DNA of 64,000 bases from Blastococcus sp. TF02-8 (GTDB lineage Bacteria; Actinomycetota; Actinomycetes; Mycobacteriales; Geodermatophilaceae). Both the position numbers and the translations under genes were made by a program. Shown here one piece after another: positions 8,659-15,655 of this stretch. The stretch lies in the NCBI RefSeq assembly GCF_003319175.1, contig NZ_QOHK01000001.1, forward strand, positions 62,001-126,000. The letters run 5' to 3'. The notes under the pieces were generated by a model. The model was not told the origin of the DNA. It made no database searches and saw nothing but the letters and a program-made list of their open reading frames with translations. The first letter of the stretch is position 1. Each line of letters starts with the position of its first letter.

Positions 8659-8991
8659 GCATCGACGAGCCCGAGAAGGGGTCGGTGATCTTGGTCGGCG
8701 GCCGCTCACCGGCGCTCATCGGCTCGCGACCCCATGGGAAGCCTGAGGTCTCGCGACCGGCGCCTCCGCACGATCCGGTCCGCGCGGCGGCGCGCGCTGT
8801 GCGAAGGCCCCCGGGTGTGCGGAACCGGACGGCCGGCGGTGCATGTCGACCCACCCGGACGCCGGTGCGCGACTCCCCCGCATCTCGATCTTGCTCCCAG
8901 ATGATCTTGCTCGGCACTCAACGCCGATCTCGAGTGCTCGCACGCCACCCGGCGGCCATGAGTCGTCGAGATGCCCCCCTCCCCCCATCCA

Positions 8992-9040
8992 CCGACACCC
9001 TGGTAATTACGTAACGGTGACGTAATTACCAGGGTGTCGG
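8992..9040. repeat. Perfect inverted repeat, 21-bp arms, 7-base loop
   Basis: The left arm is 8992-9012, the loop 9013-9019 and the right arm 9020-9040; all 21 pairs match. The inner half is AT-rich (GGTAATTACGT), unlike the surrounding DNA, and the outer half is GC-rich. There is no T tract. It sits 45 bases before the lipoprotein start and about 330 bases from the dif-like site. It could be an operator, a terminator-like hairpin or a terminus-linked element. Confidence 0.85.
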
Positions 9041-9072
9041 CTGTTCGACGGGCGGCGCGGCGCAGGTGTTCG

Positions 9073-9078
9073 TAGGGT
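9073..9078 (+). promoter_or_regulatory. Putative -10 box (TAGGGT)
   Basis: TAGGGT lies six bases before the ATG of the small lipoprotein gene. The large inverted repeat ends 32 bases upstream of it, where an operator could act. Confidence 0.4.
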
Positions 9079-9084
9079 CGAGCC

Positions 9085-9324
9085 ATGCAGATCCGACGCC
9101 CGATCGCCGCATTGTTCGCCGCCCTGGCGCTCTTCGGAGGTGGCGTCACGATGACCGCCTGTGAAGCAGCCGGGCAGGACCAGAACGACGGAACGACCGA
9201 CGACGACACGAAGAACACCGACGGCAACGACCCGAGCAGTGACGAGCAGGGCAACGTGCCGGACAACAGCAACCAGGAGCCCGGTACCGAGGACCAGAAC
9301 GACGACTCGCAGGACCCGGACTGA
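9085..9324 (+). CDS. Small acidic lipoprotein
   Basis: The precursor has 79 residues. A signal peptide (basic MQIRR, then the hydrophobic PIAALFAALALFGGG) ends in a lipobox-like VTMTAC, so Cys26 would be lipidated. The mature part is about 54 residues, almost only Asp, Glu, Asn, Gln, Gly, Ser, Thr and Pro, so it is probably an unstructured, strongly negative tail on the outer face of the membrane. No function is known. A TAGGGT box just upstream suggests a leaderless message. Confidence 0.7.
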   Translation: MQIRRPIAALFAALALFGGGVTMTACEAAGQDQNDGTTDDDTKNTDGNDPSSDEQGNVPDNSNQEPGTEDQNDDSQDPD

Positions 9325-9336
9325 TCCGGCGGGGGC

Positions 9337-9744
9337 TCAGCTCGAGCGCTCGGTGACCCACAGCCGGTCGAGCCGGCCGGTGGACCGGACGAGATCGGCC
9401 AGCGAGCGCTCGAGCTCGGCCTTCGTGGGCTTCTCCGACAGCATGGTCTGCACGTCCTCCAGCGCGCAGCGCAGCTGGTACAGCCGGTCCTGGAGACCGT
9501 CGAGGTCCGCCCGCGACACCAGCACCACGTCGCCGGGCAGCCCCGCCTTCTGCGTCGCCGAGCGCTGCTCGTAGGCCCGCTGACGGCAGGCCTGGCCGCA
9601 GTAGAGCCGGGGGCGGCCCACCGAGCCCTGCTCGGGCAGCACCCGCCGGCACCACCCGCAGCGGCGCTGCTCACCGCTCCCCCGGTTGGGGAGGGGCGCG
9701 ACGGGGAGGACGCTCGTGCTGCCGGACGCGTGCTGCTGTGCCAC
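9337..9744 (-). CDS. Small zinc-finger-like hypothetical protein
   Basis: The protein has 135 residues. A four-cysteine motif, CGWC then after 17 residues YCGQAC followed by RQRAYEQR (residues about 29-60), resembles the short zinc ribbon with a basic helix found in many actinobacterial proteins of unknown function. The C-terminal half (about 75-135) is helical and may form a coiled coil (LDGLQDRLYQLRCALEDVQTML). DNA or RNA binding is possible but only inferred. The start is a GTG at 9744. It converges on the lipoprotein gene 12 bases away. Confidence 0.7.
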   Translation of the reverse strand: MAQQHASGSTSVLPVAPLPNRGSGEQRRCGWCRRVLPEQGSVGRPRLYCGQACRQRAYEQRSATQKAGLPGDVVLVSRADLDGLQDRLYQLRCALEDVQTMLSEKPTKAELERSLADLVRSTGRLDRLWVTERSS

Positions 9745-9859
9745 GTCTGGGCACGGTAGACGCCGGGGCTGACAGCGCCCGGTGACACGCCCTGACCGAA
9801 CCCGGAAGGCAGTGCGGCGCGCGCCCCGACCGGGGCACCGGCGCCCCTCCGGCCTCCAC

Positions 9860-9865
9860 TAGCGT
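9860..9865 (+). promoter_or_regulatory. Putative -10 box (TAGCGT)
   Basis: TAGCGT lies six bases before the GTG start of the glycerophosphodiesterase gene, with no ribosome binding site between. Confidence 0.4.
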
Positions 9866-9871
9866 GGACGC

Positions 9872-10648
9872 GTGCTCCCCGCGCGGTTCGCCTACCTCGA
9901 CGCACCGACGCCGCTGGCCATGGCACACCGCGGCGGGGCGATCGAGCACCTCGAGAACACCATGCCCGCCTTCCAGGCCTGCGTGGACATGGGTTACCAG
10001 TACCTGGAGACCGACGTCCAGGTGACGGCGGACGGCGTCCTCGTCGCCTTCCACGACGCCGGCCTCGAGCGGGTGACCGGGCAGTCCGGCCGGATCGACG
10101 CGCTGCCCTGGGCGCAGGTGAGCGAGGCCCGCATCGGGGGCCGGGAGCCCATCGTGCGGCTGGAGGACCTCCTCGCCGCCTGGCCCGATGTGCGCTTCAA
10201 CCTCGACATCAAGGCCGCCGGCGTGCTGGCTCCGCTGGTGCGGCTGGTCCGGAGGATGCAGGTCGCCGACCGCATCTGCCTCGGCTCCTTCTCCGACGCG
10301 CGGATCGCCGCGGCACGGCGACTGTTCGGGCCCGCTGTGTGCACCTCGCTCGGCCCCCGTGGCGTCGCCGCCCTGCGGCTGTCCTCCTACTCCCCGCGTG
10401 CCGCCGGCCTGGTGCGGATCCAGGCCGGCTGCGCCCAGGTCCCCCTCCAGCTCGGCGGCCGGGCGCTGGTCGACGAGCGGTTCATCGCCGCCGCCCACGC
10501 GCGCGGCCTCCAGGTGCACGTCTGGACGGTGGACGACCCGGTGGAGGCGGAGGCCATGCTCGATCTCGGCGTCGACGGGATCATGACCGACCGGCCGGGC
10601 ATGCTCCGCGAGCTGCTGGTGAAGCGCGGTCAGTGGACGGGCCGGTGA
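9872..10648 (+). CDS. Glycerophosphodiester phosphodiesterase (GDPD family)
   Basis: The protein has 258 residues, typical for a bacterial GDPD. The active-site pieces are visible: AHRGG with the catalytic His (about residue 19), HLENTMPAF with the metal-binding Glu and Asn, LETDVQVTADG, and VAFHDAGLERVTG with the second His. Later come FNLDIKAAG and VWTVDDPVEAEAMLDLGVDGIMTDRP (the TDRP end signature). The enzyme hydrolyses glycerophosphodiesters to glycerol 3-phosphate and an alcohol. No signal peptide is seen, so it should be cytoplasmic. Its stop overlaps the start of the acyltransferase gene (GTGA), so glycerol 3-phosphate recycling and phospholipid synthesis are probably co-expressed. 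Confidence 0.9.
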   Translation: MLPARFAYLDAPTPLAMAHRGGAIEHLENTMPAFQACVDMGYQYLETDVQVTADGVLVAFHDAGLERVTGQSGRIDALPWAQVSEARIGGREPIVRLEDLLAAWPDVRFNLDIKAAGVLAPLVRLVRRMQVADRICLGSFSDARIAAARRLFGPAVCTSLGPRGVAALRLSSYSPRAAGLVRIQAGCAQVPLQLGGRALVDERFIAAAHARGLQVHVWTVDDPVEAEAMLDLGVDGIMTDRPGMLRELLVKRGQWTGR

Positions 10649-11535
10649 GCCTGGCCGACCGGTTGCGCTCCTGGCGTCCGAGCACCCCTCCGCTGCCCCA
10701 GGACCTGGCACAGCTGGTGAAGCCCGGCGATCCCGAGTGGTTCGCACGGGAACTGGCCATCGCCGTCGCCCCGCCCTGGTGGTTCTGGCGCTTCATGCTC
10801 CGCCGCTTCTCCTGGCTGGTCAGCATCTTCGGGCGGGTCGAGGTGACCGGCGGCGTCCCCGAGGAACTGCGTCGCGGACCGTTGCTGCTCGCCGCCAACC
10901 ACATCGGCGACTTCGACCCGTTCGTCATCGCCGTGGCCCTCCACCGGGCCGGGGTGATGCCCCGCATCATGGCCACCGGGGGCATCATGTCCGCGCCCGT
11001 GGCCGGGCCCCTCCTGGAGCGCACGGGCGCCATCCGCGTCGAGCGGGGCACCGAGCTCGCCCGGCACGCCGTCCGCGTCACCGAGGTCGCGCTGGTGCAC
11101 GGCGGCCACGTCGTCGCCTATCCCGAGGGGCGCGTCGGCCTGGCTCCCGACTTCTGGCCCGAGCGGGGGCGGACGGGCATGGCACGGCTGGCGCTGGGAC
11201 TGCGCGTGCCCGTGATCCCGGTCAGCCAGTGGGGTGCGCACGAGGTGCTCCAGTACGGCAACGACTGGGGGAAGCTGCGCACCCTCGCCCGCGCGCTGGT
11301 CCGCCGGCCGGCGCTGCGGGTGCACATCGGTCCACCGGTGCACTTCGACGACCTCGAGATGGGCCGCGTGGGCGACGCGAACCGGGCGCGCATGCGCATC
11401 GCCGCCGCCCTCACCCGGGGGCTGCGCCCGCTGCGGGCGGGCGAGCTCGACGAGCCGGCGTTCCGCGACGCGACCCGTCCGACGACCGCCGTCGCCGCGT
11501 TCCCCGGAGGCGTGGTGCCCGAGGACATCCCGTGA
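10645..11535 (+). CDS. PlsC-type lysophospholipid acyltransferase
   Basis: The protein has 296 residues. Acyltransferase block I is the H-x4-D motif in AANHIGDFDP. Block III is YPEGRVG, and block IV includes VPVIPVSQWG. These enzymes acylate 1-acylglycerol 3-phosphate or related lysolipids at the membrane. The N-terminus has an aromatic hydrophobic stretch (PPWWFWRFMLRRFSW) that could bind the membrane. The GTG at 10645 is chosen because it overlaps the GDPD stop; another in-frame GTG at 10633 would also work. A second PlsC-like gene lies at 20551-21411. Confidence 0.88.
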   Translation: MSLADRLRSWRPSTPPLPQDLAQLVKPGDPEWFARELAIAVAPPWWFWRFMLRRFSWLVSIFGRVEVTGGVPEELRRGPLLLAANHIGDFDPFVIAVALHRAGVMPRIMATGGIMSAPVAGPLLERTGAIRVERGTELARHAVRVTEVALVHGGHVVAYPEGRVGLAPDFWPERGRTGMARLALGLRVPVIPVSQWGAHEVLQYGNDWGKLRTLARALVRRPALRVHIGPPVHFDDLEMGRVGDANRARMRIAAALTRGLRPLRAGELDEPAFRDATRPTTAVAAFPGGVVPEDIP

Positions 11536-11587
11536 CCGCGCCCGTGTGGTGCTGGACCGCGCGCGAGCGGGCTGGAAGCCTGCCGCG

Positions 11588-12940
11588 GTGACCTCCGCCG
11601 CGTCCACCGCCCCGTCGGTGCCCCCCGTCGACCGTGCGCTGAAGCGCGAGCGGTTCGGCTGGTACTCCTACGACTGGGCCATGTCGGTCTTCAACACCTC
11701 GGTGACGACGGTCTTCCTGGGCCCGTACCTCACCGCGGTGGCCGAGGACGCCGCCGGTCCCGACGACCGGCTGTCGTTCCTGGGACTGTCGATCGCGTCG
11801 GGCAGCTGGTTCTCCTACGTCCTGTCGGCGTCGGTGGTCCTGCAGGTGCTGGTGCTGCCGATCACCGGTGCGATCGCCGACCGCACGGGGCGCAAGCGGG
11901 AGATGCTCGCCGGCTTCGCGGCCGTGGGCGCGCTGGCGACGACCGCCCTCTACTTCGCCGGTGACGGCCGGTGGCTGCTGGGCGCGCTGCTGTTCGTCGT
12001 CGCCAACATCTGCTTCGGGGCCGCGACGGTCGTGTACTACTCCTGGCTCCCGGACCTGGCCGGACCGGACGAGCGGGACCTGGTGTCCAGCCGGGGATGG
12101 GCGTTCGGCTACGTCGGCGGCGCGCTGCTCCTCGCCGTGCACCTGGGACTGGTGCTCAGCGCCGAATCCCTCGGCCTGACCACCGGCGAGGCCGTGCGCA
12201 TCTGCCTGGCGACGGCCGGCCTGTGGTGGGGCGCCTTCACCGTGTTCACGGTCTCCCGGCTGCGCAACCGGCCCGTCGCGGCGTCGGAGGCACGCTCGGG
12301 CAGCAGCTTCCGGCACCTGGCGGCGACGTTCCGCGAGATGCGGACCTTTCCGCTGACCCTCTGGTTCCTCGGTGCCTACCTGCTGTTCAACGACGGCGTG
12401 CAGACCGTCATCTCCCTGTCGGCGGTGTACGCCACCGAGGAGCTGGGCCTGCAGCAGTCGGTGCTGACCGGCGCGATCCTCATGGTGCAGGTGGTCGCGA
12501 TCGCCGGCGCCCTCGGGCTGGGCCGGCTCGCCGCCACCTACGGAGCCCGCCGGGTGGTCCTGGGCGCCCTGGTGGCCTGGATCGGCGTCATCGGCGCCGC
12601 CTTCTTCCTGCAGGAGGGCGCGGCGACGCAGTTCTACGCGCTCGCCGCCGTCATCGGGCTCGTGCAGGGCGGCACCCAGGCGCTGTCCCGCTCGCTGTTC
12701 AGCCAGCTGATCCCGAACGGCAAGGAGGCGGAGTACTACGGCTTCTACGAGATCAGCGACCGCGGGACCAGCTGGCTGGGTCCCCTGGCGTTCGGCCTGA
12801 CCTACCAGCTCACCGGCTCCTACCGCCTGGCTATCTTCAGCCTGGTGTTCTTCTTCGTTGCCGGGTTCGTCGCGCTCGCGACGCTGCCGATGCGCCGGGC
12901 GGTCGCCGCCGCCGGCAACACCCCTCCGGAGAAGCTGTGA
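11588..12940 (+). CDS. MFS transporter, UMF1/Atg22-like family
   Basis: The protein has 450 residues with about twelve hydrophobic segments. The N-terminal signature RFGWYSYDWAMSVFNTSV is the WYSYDWA-type opening of Atg22/UMF1-like major facilitators, and ADRTGRKREML is the MFS loop 2-3 motif. Fungal Atg22 exports amino acids from the vacuole; the bacterial substrate is unknown. The start is a GTG 52 bases after the acyltransferase stop. Its stop overlaps the GTG of the thymidine kinase gene by four bases, so these two are probably co-transcribed. Confidence 0.87.
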   Translation: MTSAASTAPSVPPVDRALKRERFGWYSYDWAMSVFNTSVTTVFLGPYLTAVAEDAAGPDDRLSFLGLSIASGSWFSYVLSASVVLQVLVLPITGAIADRTGRKREMLAGFAAVGALATTALYFAGDGRWLLGALLFVVANICFGAATVVYYSWLPDLAGPDERDLVSSRGWAFGYVGGALLLAVHLGLVLSAESLGLTTGEAVRICLATAGLWWGAFTVFTVSRLRNRPVAASEARSGSSFRHLAATFREMRTFPLTLWFLGAYLLFNDGVQTVISLSAVYATEELGLQQSVLTGAILMVQVVAIAGALGLGRLAATYGARRVVLGALVAWIGVIGAAFFLQEGAATQFYALAAVIGLVQGGTQALSRSLFSQLIPNGKEAEYYGFYEISDRGTSWLGPLAFGLTYQLTGSYRLAIFSLVFFFVAGFVALATLPMRRAVAAAGNTPPEKL

Positions 12941-13725
12941 CCGCCCTCGCCGGCGCAGGCCGGGCCACTCCCCTCCCCCAGCACGCCGCGCCCCTCCCTC
13001 TGCACACCAAGGCGGCCGAGATGCCTTCCGTCGTTCCCGCCGCCGGTGACCGACGGCGGCACCCGGCGCCGGCCCACCTGCGGTTCTTCCACGGTCCGAT
13101 GGACTGCGGGAAGTCCACGCTCGCGCTGCAGGTCGACCACAACCAGAGCCGCCAGGGCCGCCACGGCCTGCTCGTGACCCAGGGCGACCGCTCCGCAGCG
13201 CCGCAGATCAGCTCGCGGGTGGGACTGTGCCGGGAGGCCGTCGAGATCGACTCCGCCACCGACCTGCGGCTGCTGGTCCGGGACCGATGGGCCGAGGGGC
13301 ACCGGGTGGACTACCTCATCGTCGACGAGGCGCAGTTCCTGGCTCCCGAGCAGGTCGACCAGCTGGCCGAGCTGGTCGACGAGTCGCACGTCGACGTCTA
13401 CGCCTTCGGGCTCACCACCGACTTCCGGGCGCAGCTCTTCCCGGGCACCCAACGGCTGCTGGAGGTCGCCGACGACGTGCAGCGGATCCAGGTCGAGGTG
13501 CTGTGCTGGTGCGGGCTGCCAGGGCTGCTCAACGCCCGTGTGGTGGACGGCGTGATGGTCCGCTCCGGGGAGACCGTCGTCGTCGCCGACACCGCCCCAC
13601 CGGAGCTGCCCGGAGAGGGCGGCGACTCCCCCGCCGTCCGCTACCAGGTGCTCTGCCGGCGCCATCACGTGCGCGGCGAACTGGGTCCCACGGCCGCGGG
13701 ACCGGGCCAGCTCGCCTTGCCCTGA
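12937..13725 (+). CDS. tdk: Thymidine kinase (type II)-like protein
   Basis: The protein has 262 residues from the GTG that overlaps the MFS stop; an ATG at 13021 is an alternative that removes a 28-residue Pro/Ala-rich leader. The P-loop is FHGPMDCGKST, the Walker B-like motif is LIVDEAQFL, and the lasso and zinc region follow (VEVLCWCGLPG, then LCRRHH). Thymidine kinase phosphorylates thymidine with ATP in the salvage pathway. The zinc site is unusual: CWC with one residue between cysteines instead of the common CxxC, so zinc binding may be altered. The family assignment is good; exact nucleoside preference is not shown. Confidence 0.85.
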   Translation: MTALAGAGRATPLPQHAAPLPLHTKAAEMPSVVPAAGDRRRHPAPAHLRFFHGPMDCGKSTLALQVDHNQSRQGRHGLLVTQGDRSAAPQISSRVGLCREAVEIDSATDLRLLVRDRWAEGHRVDYLIVDEAQFLAPEQVDQLAELVDESHVDVYAFGLTTDFRAQLFPGTQRLLEVADDVQRIQVEVLCWCGLPGLLNARVVDGVMVRSGETVVVADTAPPELPGEGGDSPAVRYQVLCRRHHVRGELGPTAAGPGQLALP

Positions 13726-13801
13726 CGCTCCGGAGTCACCCGTGCGGGGGGCGGTGACGGCCCAGATCTGACCCCATGCGATGATGAGGGGCCGATTCGG
13801 C

Positions 13802-13827
13802 GGAATCTCTCCGCCTTTTTCGTCGTT
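13802..13827 (+). promoter_or_regulatory. Sigma-R/sigma-H type promoter of rbpA
   Basis: GGAAT at 13802-13806 is followed after exactly 18 bases by GTT at 13825-13827, the consensus of the actinobacterial oxidative (disulfide) stress sigma factor SigR/SigH. It lies 89 bases before the rbpA start. S. coelicolor rbpA is known to be SigR-dependent. Confidence 0.7.
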
Positions 13828-13915
13828 TATCTCTCTGACTCCCCGATCGCCTGGGTATGGCCCTGTCGACCGGACGTCGAGTCCCGACCGACACAAGACG
13901 AGAGGACGGTGTGCC

Positions 13916-14260
13916 ATGGGTGAGCGTTCCTTGCGCGGCAGCCGACTGGGCAGCGTCAGCTACGAGACCGAGCGCAACACTGCGCCGATCGAGCGGCAGT
14001 ACGCCGAGTACAAGTGCGCTTCCGGCCACCTGTTCACGGTGCCGTTCGCGGACGACGCGGAGCTGCCCGACACGTGGGAGTGCAAGTTCGACGGCTCCGC
14101 GGCCAAGCTCGTCGGTGGCTCCGAGCCGGCACCCAAGAAGGTGAAGCCCCCGCGCACCCACTGGGACATGCTGCTCGAGCGTCGCAGCGTCGAGGACCTC
14201 GAGGAGGTCCTGGCCGAGCGCCTCGAGGTGCTCCGCGGTCGGCGGACCCGCGCCAGCTGA
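13916..14260 (+). CDS. rbpA: RNA polymerase-binding protein RbpA
   Basis: The protein has 114 residues, about the usual size. It begins MGERSLRGSRLGSVSYE, the conserved N-terminal tail that enters near the RNA polymerase active site cleft. The core has the cysteine pair region YKCASGHLFTVPFADDAE and TWECKFDG. The C-terminal sigma-interaction part has KPPRTHWDMLLERRSVEDLEE. RbpA stabilises the holoenzyme open complex with the principal sigma factor. GAGAGG lies upstream of the ATG. A SigR-type promoter precedes it and a strong hairpin follows, so it is a single-gene unit. Confidence 0.96.
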   Translation: MGERSLRGSRLGSVSYETERNTAPIERQYAEYKCASGHLFTVPFADDAELPDTWECKFDGSAAKLVGGSEPAPKKVKPPRTHWDMLLERRSVEDLEEVLAERLEVLRGRRTRAS

Positions 14261-14277
14261 CGAGAGCTGAGCTCTCC

Positions 14278-14313
14278 AGATCGGCCCCGGTGGGAGACCA
14301 CCGGGGCCGATCT
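14278..14313. terminator. Strong hairpin between rbpA and fxsA
   Basis: Positions 14278-14293 and 14298-14313 form a perfect 16-bp stem with a GAGA tetraloop between convergent genes. The right arm runs into TCTGCG and has no long T tract. It probably ends transcription from both sides. Confidence 0.8.
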
Positions 14314-14323
14314 GCGTTCCGGG

Positions 14324-14833
14324 TCAGGTCGCCGGGCGCCCGTCGGCGTCTCGCAGGACCTCACCCTCGATCACCAGCGGCGCACCGGCCGGACCGTGCC
14401 ACTCCCCCACGCCGGGGGCCCGTGTGCTGGTGACGCGCACCGGCCCGCGCATCCGGTCGGGCAGCCGGGAGAGCACCAGCCCACCGAGCGCGCGGCGGAC
14501 GAGCCCGCGGGTCCCGGGCAGGAGGCACAGCAGGCCCACGAGGTCGCCGATGAAGCCGGGCAGCACCATGAGCAGGCCGCCGGCAGCGACCAGCCCGGCA
14601 TTGCCGAGCTCCGCGCCGGGCGAGCGACGGGTCCGTGCGCGCTCCCGCAGGTCGGCGAGGGCCCGGGTGCCCTGCCGGGCCAGCAGGGAGCAGCCCAGGG
14701 CGCTCGTGGCCAGGGTCGCGAGGACCGTCCACCCCACGCCGATCCAGGCCGCCACGAGCGCGAAGACGACGAGCTCGGCGAGCGCCGTCACCCCTACGAC
14801 CAGCTTGAGCCGCCGGCGCACCAGATCAGCCAC
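14324..14833 (-). CDS. fxsA: FxsA family membrane protein
   Basis: The protein has 169 residues. It has an N-terminal pair of hydrophobic segments (about 10-30 and 31-50), then the family signature LLMVLPGFIGDLVGLLCLLPGTR at about 85-107 (shown by the PGFIGDLVGLL core). The tail is polar. FxsA in E. coli, when overproduced, relieves phage T7 exclusion by the F plasmid; its normal role in the membrane is unclear. In M. tuberculosis fxsA (Rv2053c) lies near rbpA and ppm1, from memory, matching the order here. Confidence 0.88.
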   Translation of the reverse strand: MADLVRRRLKLVVGVTALAELVVFALVAAWIGVGWTVLATLATSALGCSLLARQGTRALADLRERARTRRSPGAELGNAGLVAAGGLLMVLPGFIGDLVGLLCLLPGTRGLVRRALGGLVLSRLPDRMRGPVRVTSTRAPGVGEWHGPAGAPLVIEGEVLRDADGRPAT

Positions 14834-14881
14834 GTGGACCTTCCTCTCCCGTCGCTCCGCCCTGCGCCGGGGGACGGCCGT

Positions 14882-15655
14882 TCAGCGACGCGAGTCGCTG
14901 CCCGATCCGGGCACCGGCGGCCGCACGCGGCCGGGCAGCAGGTCCGCGAGCCGGTCCTGGACACCCCAGACGGTCACGCGAGCCCACGCCTCCCTAACGA
15001 TCGAGCCGCTCATCTTGCTCCGGCCGTACTCCCGTTCGGTGAACGTGATCGGCACCTCGACCACGCGGGCACCGGCGCGCAGTGCCCGCCAGGCCCAGTC
15101 CACCTGGAAGCAGTAGCCCTCGCTGGCGACCTCGTCGAAGGGCAGCCGGTCGATGAGCTCCGCCCGGGCCGCCCGGAACCCGCCGGTCGCATCGCGCAGG
15201 GGCAGCCGCAGCGCCCACCGGGTGTAGCTGTTGCCGGCGCGGGACAGCAGCAGGCGGTGCGCGGGCCAGTCCTCGACCCGGCCGCCGTCGACGTACCGGG
15301 AGCCGAGCACGAGGTCGGCGTCGCCCAGGGCGGCGAGCAGGTCGGGCAGCTGCTCGGGCGGGTGCGAGCCGTCGGCGTCCATCTCGACGAGCACGTCGTA
15401 GCCGCGCTCGCGGGCCCAGCGGAAGCCGGCCACGTAGGCCTTGCCCAGTCCGGCCTTGGCGGTGCGGTGCAGCACGTGCACCCGGGGGTCGCGGGCGGCG
15501 ACGGCATCGGCGAGCGCACCCGTGCCGTCGGGCGACCCGTCGTCGACCACCAGTGCGTGCGCCTCCGGGACGCTGGCGTGCAGGCGGCCCAGGATCCGCT
15601 CGACGTTCTCCGCCTCGTTGTAGGTCGGGATGATGACCAGCACCCGATCACCCAT
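14882..15655 (-). CDS. ppm1: Polyprenol monophosphomannose synthase (GT2)
   Basis: The protein has 257 residues. GT2 motifs are VIIPTYNEAENV at the N-terminus, VVDDGSPDGTG, and VEMDADGSHPPEQLP containing the DAD-type metal site, then LGSRYVDGG. A late SEGYCFQVDWAW and TFTEREYGRSKM are typical of dolichol/polyprenol phosphate mannose synthases. The enzyme transfers mannose from GDP-mannose to polyprenyl phosphate at the inner membrane face, giving the donor for lipomannan and protein mannosylation. It has no membrane domain of its own. The ATG at 15655 overlaps the end of lnt by eight bases. Confidence 0.9.
   Translation of the reverse strand: MGDRVLVIIPTYNEAENVERILGRLHASVPEAHALVVDDGSPDGTGALADAVAARDPRVHVLHRTAKAGLGKAYVAGFRWARERGYDVLVEMDADGSHPPEQLPDLLAALGDADLVLGSRYVDGGRVEDWPAHRLLLSRAGNSYTRWALRLPLRDATGGFRAARAELIDRLPFDEVASEGYCFQVDWAWRALRAGARVVEVPITFTEREYGRSKMSGSIVREAWARVTVWGVQDRLADLLPGRVRPPVPGSGSDSRR

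Larger units (their letters stand above)
8558..9084. other. 527-base gene-free region at the probable replication terminus
   Basis: No convincing reading frame is present. The region holds the dif-like site (8631-8658), a long inverted repeat (8992-9040) and, between them, a direct repeat of GATCTTGCTC (about 8886-8895 and 8903-8912) and a short dyad GCACTC/GAGTGC around 8928-8951. Confidence 0.6.
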
